Origin: Cellulomonas sp. 73-92
GTDB taxonomy: Bacteria; Actinomycetota; Actinomycetes; Actinomycetales; Cellulomonadaceae
Direction: 5' to 3'
Assembly: GCF_001898175.1 (NCBI RefSeq)
Contig: NZ_MKTH01000026.1
Span: 1-57,094, forward strand
Length of the DNA stretch: 57,094 nucleotides
The position numbers and the translations under genes were made by a program. Positions 7,897 to 15,750 of this stretch are shown here, one piece after another. The notes beneath the pieces are model-generated. The model ran no database searches and was not told where the DNA came from. It worked only from the letters and a program-made list of their open reading frames with translations. Positions within the stretch are counted from its first letter, which is position 1, and every line of letters begins with the position of its first letter.

Positions 7897-9689
7897 GTCC
7901 GGCCGCGGGCAAGGACGCGCCGCTGCGCGTCCCACCGCTGTGCAACAAGTGCCAGCGGCGCCGGGTCGCGTGGAGCAAGCCCCGCGTCGACTTCTGCTAC
8001 CACTGCCTGCCCGGCGGCCCGTTCACCCCGCCGCCCTGCGCCCGCTGCGGATCGACGACCGACTACTTCAGCCAGGGCCTGTGCCAGCGGTGTCATCCCC
8101 GCGCGCCGGAGAAGATCGGCTCCTGCAAGGACTGCCTCGCGTGGGGCGTGTTCCCGCAGCACAACTTCCTGTGCTGGACGTGCCGCTGGTGGCGGACCCA
8201 CTACCCGCGAGGCGTGTGCGACTACTGCGGCCGAGACACCACGGTCGGCGACCAGGGCGCCTGCCGGCTGTGCTTGGAGCAGGCGCGGATGCTCCAAGAG
8301 CCTGGCCGGGCGCTCGACCTCGCCGGCGCGAACAAGCACGGCCAGCAGCTGTTCTTCGCCAACATGCAGTTCCAGCGATTCAACACCCGTCGCGCCGAGC
8401 TGCCGCCGCGCCGGGTGAACAATTGGAAGACGCCCGGAGGCTGGGGCCGCCCCGGCCCGCCGCCGAAGCGCCTCGCGCTCGACGAGTGGGTCCAGCCCAC
8501 CCTCATCGACGTCGAGCCCGACCCAGAGCGGCTGCTGCAGCGCGCCCTGATCGAGAACAGCGAGCTGACCCGATACTGCGCTCCGATCGTGCGCGAGCAT
8601 GCCGAACGATTCGGCTGGTCGAAGAAGCAGCGCAACGACGTCGTCCGGTCGCTGCGGCTGCTCCAGACCATCCGCGACAGTCCGACCGCGAAGATCCGGG
8701 CCTCCGATGTGCTCGTGCTGCCCCGCTGGGGTGGCAGCATCGCGTCCGCGCTCGACGTGCTCGAAGCCGCAGACCTGCTCATCGACGACCGTCCCCGCCC
8801 GCTCGAGCTCTACTTCACCACCAGGACCGCGGCCCTGCCGCCGGTCATGCGTGAGCAGCTCGAGACCTGGATGAACGTCCTGCTCGGCGGCGCGACCAGC
8901 GCACCACGGCAACGCTCCCGGCACCCGCTGACGGTGAAGACGCATCTCCGCTCCGTCGTGCCCGCCGTCACCGCATGGGCCGACGCCGGCCACCAATCCC
9001 TCGCCGAGATCACGCCCGCGCAGGTGCGCGCCGCGCTGCCCGAAGCCGGCGGCAGCCAGCGAGCCCTCGCCGAGCGCGGCCTCCGCTCCCTGTTCAAGAC
9101 CCTCAAGGCCCGCAAGCTGATCTTCGCCAACCCGGCCCGCGGACTCAAAGGCACCCAGCTCAACGGCACCGTGCCGCTGCCGATGGACACCGCCCTCATC
9201 CGCGAGCACTTGAACTCGCCCAAGCCGGTCATCGCCCTGGCCGTCGCCCTCGTCGCCTTCCACGCCCTGACCGCCAAGGAGGTCTCCGAGCTGCTGCTCA
9301 CCGACATCGTCGACGGGCGCCTCACCCTCGACGGCCGAGTGATCCCGCTGGCCCAGCCCGTCAGGGAGCGCCTCGCCCGGTGGCTCGACTACCGCCAGCA
9401 GAAGTGGCCGAACACGCAGAACCCGTACCTGATCGTCAACCAGCGCACCGCGCCCAGGCTCATGGCCGCCGGCCGGACCTATCCCTGGCAGCAGGCCGGC
9501 ATCGGCCCGCAGAAGCTCCGCGAGGACCGCATCCTCGTCGAGGTCCGCGCCACCGGCGGTGACGCCCGCCGCCTCAGCGACCTGTTCGGCCTCGGCATCG
9601 AGAGCACCAACCGCTACGTCGACACGCTCGGACACCCCGCCCTCACCGGCGAGGACTCGCAGGTTCCGGGAACTTCGACCCCGACGTAG
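7893..9689 (+). CDS. Zinc-ribbon, recombinase-like large protein of module 1
   Basis: A 598-residue protein. The first 127 residues carry eight CxxC knuckles (at 17, 35, 49, 64, 78, 94, 109 and 124), enough for four zinc ribbons. The rest resembles a tyrosine-recombinase scaffold with a core-binding part (TVKTHLRSVVPAVTAWADAG) and a catalytic-like domain (ALTAKEVSELLLTDI, then PQKLRED). A possible Tyr575 lies in an STNRYVDTLGHP tail. The first catalytic Arg appears as Lys and the HxxR box as QKLR, so activity is doubtful. The GTG start overlaps the HTH stop. Its length and operon position recall TnpB of Tn554-type transposons, but the zinc-ribbon array is distinctive. Confidence 0.75.
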   Translation: MSPAAGKDAPLRVPPLCNKCQRRRVAWSKPRVDFCYHCLPGGPFTPPPCARCGSTTDYFSQGLCQRCHPRAPEKIGSCKDCLAWGVFPQHNFLCWTCRWWRTHYPRGVCDYCGRDTTVGDQGACRLCLEQARMLQEPGRALDLAGANKHGQQLFFANMQFQRFNTRRAELPPRRVNNWKTPGGWGRPGPPPKRLALDEWVQPTLIDVEPDPERLLQRALIENSELTRYCAPIVREHAERFGWSKKQRNDVVRSLRLLQTIRDSPTAKIRASDVLVLPRWGGSIASALDVLEAADLLIDDRPRPLELYFTTRTAALPPVMREQLETWMNVLLGGATSAPRQRSRHPLTVKTHLRSVVPAVTAWADAGHQSLAEITPAQVRAALPEAGGSQRALAERGLRSLFKTLKARKLIFANPARGLKGTQLNGTVPLPMDTALIREHLNSPKPVIALAVALVAFHALTAKEVSELLLTDIVDGRLTLDGRVIPLAQPVRERLARWLDYRQQKWPNTQNPYLIVNQRTAPRLMAAGRTYPWQQAGIGPQKLREDRILVEVRATGGDARRLSDLFGLGIESTNRYVDTLGHPALTGEDSQVPGTSTPT

Positions 9690-9711
9690 GCTGTAGCCGT
9701 CGTGGACCTTC

Positions 9712-9748
9712 ATGTTCCCGCCAAAATCGTCAAGAATCGCGGGAACAT
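9712..9748. repeat. Right inverted repeat of module 1 (candidate recombinase site)
   Basis: ATGTTCCCGC and GCGGGAACAT arms form a perfect 10-bp dyad with a 17-base spacer. It ends one base before the stop codon of the VirB4 gene and shares its arms with the left repeat at 6266-6292. It could also act as a transcription terminator, but it has no T-tract on the plus-strand side. Confidence 0.45.
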
Positions 9749-11239
9749 CTAGCTTTTTTCGCTGAAACGTTGGCTGGTGTCGAAGGCGGCCAGCTCGGCC
9801 GGATGCAGCTGAGCCTGCACGAGATAGGACCTGTCCTTGATGCGCCACAGGCCCTGTCCGGTGCCCAGGGTGGGCAGCAGCTTCTGTTCGGTGCCGGTCA
9901 GGGCGAGCAGGTCGCCGGTGATGCCGAGCTGGTCGCTCTCCTGCCGGTAGATGATCCGGGTCTCGGCGTTCGCCAGCAGGCTGGAGGCCAGAGCGCGGGT
10001 GGCCGTTCCGGCGTCGCCGACGTTGTCCAGGTCGCTCAGCTTGTGGAAGATCAGCAGGTTCGCGATGCCCAGATGCCGGGCCAGGCGCCACTGGGCGTCC
10101 ATCCGGCGCAGCAGCGCCGGGTAGGCCATCAGACGCCAGGCTTCGTCGTAGATGACCCAGCGTTGTCCGCCGTTCGGATCGGCGAGGGCAGACTCCATCC
10201 ACGCGGACGAGCAGCTCATGAGGACCGACAGCAGGGCGGTGTTCTCTGCCAGGCGGGACAGGTCGAGGCTGACCATCGGCGCGGTCGGATCGAACCGAAC
10301 GGTAGAAGGCCCGTCGAACAGACCTTGCAGATCGCCGGCCACCAGGCGGCGCAACGCATGCCCGACCAGCCGCCCGTCCTCAGCGAGTCGCCCGTCGGGG
10401 TCGTCACCCAGGTCGGGGGACAGGATCCGGTCGACCACCATGGGCAGGATCGGGACCGATGCTTGGGCGACGGTGGCGCGCAGTGCCAGGTCGACGGCGG
10501 TGTGCTCGAGCGGGGACAGCGGCCGGGTCAGGACGGTCTCGGCCAGGGCGCCGATCAGGTCGCGGCGGCGGGCGGCCAAGGTGGTGGCCCACTCGGTGTC
10601 GGACAGGCCGGAGGGTCGGTAGCCCTCGTCGAGCGGGTTCAGCCGGGCGGGCAGGCCGTGGCCGAGGACGATGGCCCGTCCGCCGACGAGCTCGGCGATC
10701 TTGGTGTGCTCGCCTTTGGGGTCTCCGGGCACGTAGACCCGTCTCCCGAACGGGATGGACCGGGTGTACAGGCTCTTGGCGAGGGCTGACTTGCCGGCTC
10801 CGACGATGCCGGCGAGCACGAGGTTGGGGGCGGTGATCACGCCGCGCTGGTAGAGCACCCACGGGTCGTAGACGAACGAGCCTCCGGCGTACAGGTCCTG
10901 CCCAACGAACACCCCGTCGGAGCCCAGGCCGGCCTCGGCCAAGAACGGGTAGGCGCCCTGTAGGGCGGCGGTGGTGTCCTGGTGGGCCGGCACGCGCAGC
11001 CGCCGCCAGGAGCGCAGCCCTGCCGGTCCGGGCTCCCCGGCACGCGGCAGGTACCGGATGCCGACCGCCTCCGCGCGGGCCGCGGCCTGTTCAGCGTTGT
11101 AGGCGGCTCGCCGGGCTGCCCGCTGGCTGGCGCGCAGGTCGTGTGCTTGGCGCCGGTGCTGGCGGCGCACCCGCCGGCTGGTGTGGTCGGGCTCGACCAG
11201 GAGCGCGGTGTGCAGTCGGGTGGGGTCGTGCGGGTCCAT
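9749..11239 (-). CDS. VirB4-like conjugation ATPase
   Basis: A 496-residue VirB4/TraC-type ATPase that powers assembly of the transfer channel. The Walker A motif GIVGAGKSALAKS lies near residue 145, and the Walker B motif RWVIYDEAWRLM near residue 345. The sequence between is typical of actinobacterial element VirB4 proteins (VYVPGDPKGEHTKIAELVGG). It follows SCO6880, as is usual, with its start 52 bases after the SCO6880 stop. The last codons abut the right repeat of module 1, so the original 3' end may have been altered by that insertion. Confidence 0.88.
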   Translation of the reverse strand: MDPHDPTRLHTALLVEPDHTSRRVRRQHRRQAHDLRASQRAARRAAYNAEQAAARAEAVGIRYLPRAGEPGPAGLRSWRRLRVPAHQDTTAALQGAYPFLAEAGLGSDGVFVGQDLYAGGSFVYDPWVLYQRGVITAPNLVLAGIVGAGKSALAKSLYTRSIPFGRRVYVPGDPKGEHTKIAELVGGRAIVLGHGLPARLNPLDEGYRPSGLSDTEWATTLAARRRDLIGALAETVLTRPLSPLEHTAVDLALRATVAQASVPILPMVVDRILSPDLGDDPDGRLAEDGRLVGHALRRLVAGDLQGLFDGPSTVRFDPTAPMVSLDLSRLAENTALLSVLMSCSSAWMESALADPNGGQRWVIYDEAWRLMAYPALLRRMDAQWRLARHLGIANLLIFHKLSDLDNVGDAGTATRALASSLLANAETRIIYRQESDQLGITGDLLALTGTEQKLLPTLGTGQGLWRIKDRSYLVQAQLHPAELAAFDTSQRFSEKS

Positions 11240-11280
11240 CGGGGATGTGCCTTCGACGTCGCGGACGGGCGGACGTCGAT

Positions 11281-11288
11281 CAGGTGCG
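11281..11288 (-). promoter_or_regulatory. CAGGTGCG upstream motif (virB4)
   Basis: A variant of the element motif, 41 nt before the VirB4 start and just after the SCO6880 stop. Confidence 0.3.
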
Positions 11289-11290
11289 GC

Positions 11291-12745
11291 TCACACCCCC
11301 CGGGCCAGGGGCAGGGCGGCGGCGACGAACCCCTGGGCTTGCTGGCCGACCAGGCGGCGGGTCTCGCAGGCGGCCTGGATCGCGGCCTGCTCGATCGCCG
11401 CGACCGCACCGTCCAGCTCGCTGCTGGTGGGAGCGGAGACCGCGATCAGGCCGCTGTAGCGGACCAGGGCGTGCCCGGCGGTCAGGTCGGCCTCCTGCTG
11501 CAGCACGTCCTGGAACTCCGCTGAGAGCGCAGCGTCCTCGATCTGGCCGATCCGCTGACGTTGGGCGGTGTCGGACAGGTACTCGGTCTTCTGCTTGCGG
11601 ATGTCGCGGGCGGCCTGGTCGAACCGGACCGGGTCGCACAGCAGGCTGAAACTGCGGCGGATCCCCGAGCTGAGCAGGATCGGGGCCAGGAACCCGGGAT
11701 AGACCAGGGAGCGGGGCCACTGGCTGATCCACAGCACCGCATGGAAGGCGCTGTCCGAGCGGAGCCGGTCCCAGGACTCCTCGACAGCCACCGGCCCGGC
11801 GGTGGCCAGGTCCCGGCCCGCCTGCTCGGCTCGGTCCAGAGTGGGGGCGGTCTGCGGGTCGTAGGCGGTGCGCAGCATCAGCGCCAGCTGGGCGGGGGTG
11901 TACCAGGGGGAGGGGCGCAGGTCGGCGGCCCGTAGCGCGGTGGTCAGGGTGGTCATCTCCTGGGCCAGCACCCGGGCGGCACCCTTCAGGCCGCCGCCGG
12001 CGGCGCGGATCGCCCGGCTGGCGGCGTGCAGGTCGAGGGACAGCGACAGGGTGCTGGTGTGCCGTTCGCCGGCCGGTCCGGCCCGCTCGATCAGCTCGGT
12101 GTAGGTGCGGGCCGCCCAGGAGCCGTCGTCGTGGCCGTGATCTCGCCACCAGGCCGCCAGTCCGGACCCAGAGTCCGGCAGGGTGCGCTCGAGAACCTGC
12201 AGCCGTCCGATCCGCCCTGACCGGCACACGGTGGCCAGCACTCGCCCCCAGGCGTGCACCCGGCGTTCCTGCTCGGCGGGGTCCATCAACGCGAACGACG
12301 GATGGGTCACCTCCAGCAGCACGGTCAACGTTCCGGCGTGCGGGTCGTGCACCATCACCGCCCCGGTCGTGAGGTCCTGGAGCTGGCGCAGCGGGGCCGC
12401 GTCGCCGGGCAGCGCCAGCGTGCCGGCCGGCCGGGGCCGGGTTAGGTGCCGCCGGTAGCTGGTCTGCCCCACCGCCCGCCGCAACCACCAGTGCCCGACC
12501 AGCGGCACCCAGCCCACCAGCGGCCGGCCGGCCACCTTGACCAGGGCGAGCCCGACACCGCCAGCCCAGGCCGGCACGGTGTACGCCACGGCCGGGCCTC
12601 CGACGTACAGGGAGACGACGAACACCGCGGCAGCCACCGCCAAGACCGTGACCTGAGGCACTGATAGGCCGAGCAGCAGGCCACGGGTGGTCAGCCGGGA
12701 GAACTTCACCGCCGAGAGCTCGACGGGACGGCTCGATGTGGCCAT
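11291..12745 (-). CDS. SCO6880-family conjugation protein
   Basis: A 484-residue protein of the SCO6880 family, which accompanies VirB4 in actinobacterial type IV secretion loci. It has two membrane segments near residues 20-60 (LSVPQVTVLAVAAAVFVVSLYVGG and following) and a PrgI-like N-terminal region. The large cytoplasmic part (TLSLSLDLHAASRAIRAAGG, DPVRFDQAARDIRKQK) is typical. The ATG at 12745 (MATSSRPVEL) was chosen because it begins the conserved part; the frame extends further upstream in low-complexity sequence. The CAGGTACG motif lies 38 nt upstream. Confidence 0.85.
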   Translation of the reverse strand: MATSSRPVELSAVKFSRLTTRGLLLGLSVPQVTVLAVAAAVFVVSLYVGGPAVAYTVPAWAGGVGLALVKVAGRPLVGWVPLVGHWWLRRAVGQTSYRRHLTRPRPAGTLALPGDAAPLRQLQDLTTGAVMVHDPHAGTLTVLLEVTHPSFALMDPAEQERRVHAWGRVLATVCRSGRIGRLQVLERTLPDSGSGLAAWWRDHGHDDGSWAARTYTELIERAGPAGERHTSTLSLSLDLHAASRAIRAAGGGLKGAARVLAQEMTTLTTALRAADLRPSPWYTPAQLALMLRTAYDPQTAPTLDRAEQAGRDLATAGPVAVEESWDRLRSDSAFHAVLWISQWPRSLVYPGFLAPILLSSGIRRSFSLLCDPVRFDQAARDIRKQKTEYLSDTAQRQRIGQIEDAALSAEFQDVLQQEADLTAGHALVRYSGLIAVSAPTSSELDGAVAAIEQAAIQAACETRRLVGQQAQGFVAAALPLARGV

Positions 12746-12783
12746 GACGCTCCTTGCACGAGAAAGACCGGCATCCACTCGGG

Positions 12784-12791
12784 CAGGTACG
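12784..12791 (-). promoter_or_regulatory. CAGGTACG upstream motif (SCO6880 gene)
   Basis: A copy of the element motif, 38 nt before the SCO6880 start. A second, CAGGTGCG copy lies at 12864-12871. Confidence 0.4.
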
Positions 12792-12937
12792 TTCACTGCG
12801 CTGGCGCGACGCGGCGGTCGCGCTGGTGGCCGTCGCGCGAGCCCGGTCGGGGCGTCGGGCAACCAGGTGCGCGTGCGTACGCGCTGGCGCCACCCGCGAG
12901 GGTCATGCCGTCTCGCTCGCTGCAGAGCGTGTGGCGG

Positions 12938-14362
12938 CTACCGGTCGCCGGGCTCGTCGGACGGCGGCCGCGGCGTGGCGGGTGGCCGGTCCTGAGCGCG
13001 CGTCGGTGGCGCCGCGGCCGGTGGAGCAGCAGGTGCTGGCGGCAAGTCCCGGGTGGTCGCAGCGGCCTGCTCTGGCGCGGGTGGCGGGGTCTGCGCCGCC
13101 TGTGCGGCAGCCGCCTGCTCGTCGCCCGCCCGCCCCACCCCGGCGCCGAGCCGAGGGCCGGCATTGGCCACATCGGCCACGACCTCAGCGCCAGCGACCG
13201 CGACCGCCCCCACCGGCCCGGCTGCCGCCCCAGCCGCCGCGGCACTACCGCCGGCGGCGCCGCCACCGGTCGCGGCACCACCACTGACCGCACCCGTTGT
13301 CGCCCCACCACCTGCCGACCCGACGACACCCGACCCCCCAGACGGGGTCGTCGAGACCGTGGGGCTGGCACCCGAGCCGGAGTCGCCGGTGTCTGTCAAC
13401 ACCTGGCGGACGGTGCCCTGGTCCGGCTTGCCGGGCGTCGGGATGGGCCGGTTCATCGACTGCTTGGCTTCCTGTTCCACGCTCATCGAGTGGTACATGT
13501 CGAACCCGGCGAAGCTGATCAGCTTGTACGTCATGTACGGGGCGAAGCCGGCGATGAACATCAACACGATGCCGGCCACCGGGTCACTGATCGAGGCCAG
13601 GTCGGCGTCGATCGGGGCGTTGACCTGGTTGATCGCCACCAGGAACACGACGACCACGACCAGCTTCGAGAAGATCAAGGCGAGCACGAAGCCGGCCCAC
13701 CGACCGAACCAGCCGCGGGCGGCATCCCAACTGGATCCGGACAGGGCGATCGGGGCCAGCACGACCCCGACCAGGATGAGAGCCTTGCGCACCAGCAGGC
13801 TGAACCACACGATCGCCGCCGCGGCGATCGCCAGGAACGCCAGAAAGATCGTCACGATCGCCCCCGCACCCGGGGCGGCCAGGTTGATCGCCGTCAGCCC
13901 GGTCACCAGGACGGCGATCTTGCCGCCCATCTCCTGCAGGGTGGTGCCAGTGGCTTGGATGATCCCGAGGCACAGCTGGTCAACGACCTGCAGCAGGGTC
14001 GCGGTCAGGGTCAGGACGAGGAAGGAGCCGAGCACGCTGCGGGCCAGTCCGGTCGCCGCGCGGGTCAGGGCGCTGGGGTCGCGGCGGATCAGGCCGCCGA
14101 TCAGCTGCAGGCAGAAGAAGATCAGCATCAAGAACACGGCGATGCCGAAGATCACGTTGTAGACACCGACGTAGGACGGGCTGGTCAGGTCGACCAGGGT
14201 GGTGGAGTCGAACAGGCCCCACACGCCCTGGAACATCCAGGACGCGGCCTGGGCGCAGGCCTGGGCCAGCCAGTCGAACGGCGCCGAGACCAGCGTGGCC
14301 GCGCCTTCGCCGGCCACGTCGCAGACGGTCGAGATCACGGGGACGTCGCAGATGCCGGCCAT
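12938..14362 (-). CDS. TrbL/VirB6-like polytopic channel protein
   Basis: A 474-residue membrane protein. About six transmembrane segments fill residues 30-290 (VYNVIFGIAVFLMLIFFCLQ, AGAIVTIFLAFLAIAAAAIV and VLALIFSKLVVVVVFLVAI among them). They are followed by a 160-residue Gly/Ala/Pro/Ser-rich tail that is probably disordered. This is the architecture of TrbL/VirB6 inner-membrane channel proteins. The ATG at 14362 has GGAGAGGGG in front; a GTG one codon earlier is also in frame. The gene lies between DUF6112 and SCO6880, the usual order in actinobacterial elements. Confidence 0.82.
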   Translation of the reverse strand: MAGICDVPVISTVCDVAGEGAATLVSAPFDWLAQACAQAASWMFQGVWGLFDSTTLVDLTSPSYVGVYNVIFGIAVFLMLIFFCLQLIGGLIRRDPSALTRAATGLARSVLGSFLVLTLTATLLQVVDQLCLGIIQATGTTLQEMGGKIAVLVTGLTAINLAAPGAGAIVTIFLAFLAIAAAAIVWFSLLVRKALILVGVVLAPIALSGSSWDAARGWFGRWAGFVLALIFSKLVVVVVFLVAINQVNAPIDADLASISDPVAGIVLMFIAGFAPYMTYKLISFAGFDMYHSMSVEQEAKQSMNRPIPTPGKPDQGTVRQVLTDTGDSGSGASPTVSTTPSGGSGVVGSAGGGATTGAVSGGAATGGGAAGGSAAAAGAAAGPVGAVAVAGAEVVADVANAGPRLGAGVGRAGDEQAAAAQAAQTPPPAPEQAAATTRDLPPAPAAPPAAAPPTRAQDRPPATPRPPSDEPGDR

Positions 14363-14392
14363 CACCCACCCCTCTCCAGGTTGTTGCGGGGG

Positions 14393-14710
14393 CTAGGAGA
14401 CGGTCTGGCCGACGGTCCAGAAGAAGTTGATCAACGCGACCGAGGCGCCGGTGATGATCGCCGCGCCGCAGGAGACCAGCACCCCGACCTTGCCTCTCGA
14501 GGCCAGATGGGGATTGGAGCTGTTGGCGCCGAACCCCCACACCACGGCCGCGATGATCAGCGCCAACACGGACAAGATGAGCCCGACCGTCATCACCGCC
14601 CCGACGATCGTGCGCAGGGCGGCGATGCCGGGCAGGCCCGAGTCGTTCGGCGTGATGTCGATTGCCGCGATCAGGACCGAGGCCGCGGTGATGATGGTGA
14701 GGCGGGACAT
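14393..14710 (-). CDS. DUF6112 pilin-like membrane protein (copy 1)
   Basis: A 105-residue protein with two long hydrophobic helices (about residues 32-60 and 75-100) joined by a short polar loop with a SRGKVGVL turn. This DUF6112 layout resembles VirB2-type pilins, and these genes sit directly before TrbL in actinobacterial conjugation loci. CAGGTGCG lies 52 nt upstream of the ATG. A diverged paralogue lies at 23142-23444, on the far side of the cargo. Confidence 0.8.
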   Translation of the reverse strand: MSRLTIITAASVLIAAIDITPNDSGLPGIAALRTIVGAVMTVGLILSVLALIIAAVVWGFGANSSNPHLASRGKVGVLVSCGAAIITGASVALINFFWTVGQTVS

Positions 14711-14762
14711 GAGGCGGCTCCTTCACGGCGCGGCCCCGCCTGGTTCCCGGGGCTCACCGTGA

Positions 14763-14770
14763 CAGGTGCG
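14763..14770 (-). promoter_or_regulatory. CAGGTGCG upstream motif (DUF6112 gene)
   Basis: A variant of the element motif, 52 nt before the DUF6112 start. Confidence 0.3.
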
Positions 14771-14946
14771 CATGCTGCACCGGCTACTGCCTCGCCCGTC
14801 CACGTGGGCTCACAACGGACGGGCCCGTGGGTGGAGCCGCGCCCTGGTGCCGGCAGATCCAGCGGCCAACGCCTTGTACTGCCCGTCGGCGGCGACTGAC
14901 GATTGAGGCCGTTCGTCGCGAGCCCGGCGGGATCGGTCGCCACTCC

Positions 14947-15750
14947 TTATGATCTGCGGTCGTCAGTTCCGGCACGGCCATGGCGGGGAGTCCTCGCGTC
15001 GAGGCTCTCATCAGGTGGCTGCGTCAGCGGTCCCACGATGCCTCGCTCGTAGGCGAGGATGACGGCCTGCACCCGGTCGCGTATGCCGAGCTTGGCGAGC
15101 AGGTGGCTGACGTGCGACTTGACCGTCGTCTCGGACAGGTACAGCTCGGCGGCGATCTCGGCGTTGGACATGCCTTGGCCCAGTCGTTCGAGCACCTGCC
15201 GTTCGCGAGGGCTCAGCGAGGCGAGGACGGGGTCGACGACCGGACTGCCATCGGGTTCGGGCAGGTGGTGGGCGAAGATGTCCAGGAGCCGGCGGGTGAC
15301 GCGCGGGGCGACGACCGAGTCGCCGGCGGCGACGGCGCGCACCGCAGCGACGAGCTCGGCCGGGCGGGCGTTCTTCAGTAGGAACCCGGAGGCGCCGGCG
15401 CGCAGCGCGGCGAAGGCGTACTCGTCCAGGTCGAAGGTCGTGAGGATGAGGACTCTGGCGTCGGGGTCCGCGTCGAGGATCCGCCGGGTGGCTTCGATAC
15501 CGTCGACGTGCGGCATCCGTACGTCCATGAGGACGACGTCCGGGCGTAGTCGTCGAACGGCGGCCACGGCGTCCGCGCCGTCGGCGGCTTCGCCGACGAC
15601 ACGCAGTCCGGGCTCGGCCTCCAGTACCAGGCGAAAGCCCATCCGCAGCAGTGCCTCGTCGTCGACGAGCAGCACCCGCACCACCTGGGTCCCGTTGGGG
15701 TCGTCGGCGCCGACTCGGGCTGCCCCGGCTGCCTCGTCGGGCTTCGTCAC
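14947..15750 (-). CDS. NarL/LuxR-family response regulator
   Basis: A 267-residue regulator. The receiver domain (residues 24-140) has the acidic pair (LLVDDEALLRMG), the phospho-acceptor Asp in DVVLMDVRMPHVDG and the conserved Lys in FLLKNARP. A LuxR-type DNA-binding domain follows (LSPRERQVLERLGQGMSNAEIAAELYLSE). It is the last gene of the cargo operon ABC ATPase, permease, histidine kinase, regulator, and overlaps the kinase stop by four bases. It probably controls the adjacent ABC transporter. Confidence 0.88.
   Translation of the reverse strand: MTKPDEAAGAARVGADDPNGTQVVRVLLVDDEALLRMGFRLVLEAEPGLRVVGEAADGADAVAAVRRLRPDVVLMDVRMPHVDGIEATRRILDADPDARVLILTTFDLDEYAFAALRAGASGFLLKNARPAELVAAVRAVAAGDSVVAPRVTRRLLDIFAHHLPEPDGSPVVDPVLASLSPRERQVLERLGQGMSNAEIAAELYLSETTVKSHVSHLLAKLGIRDRVQAVILAYERGIVGPLTQPPDESLDARTPRHGRAGTDDRRS

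Noticed and set aside
6309..10202. A 1297-codon minus-strand frame opposite the module 1 genes
   Set aside because: It is the antisense of three well-supported plus-strand genes with catalytic motifs, has no recognisable domain and shows the low-complexity composition typical of GC-rich shadow frames.
12864..12871. A further CAGGTGCG copy upstream of the SCO6880 gene
   Set aside because: It is too far (about 120 nt) from the start compared with the others, so it was mentioned but not counted as a site.
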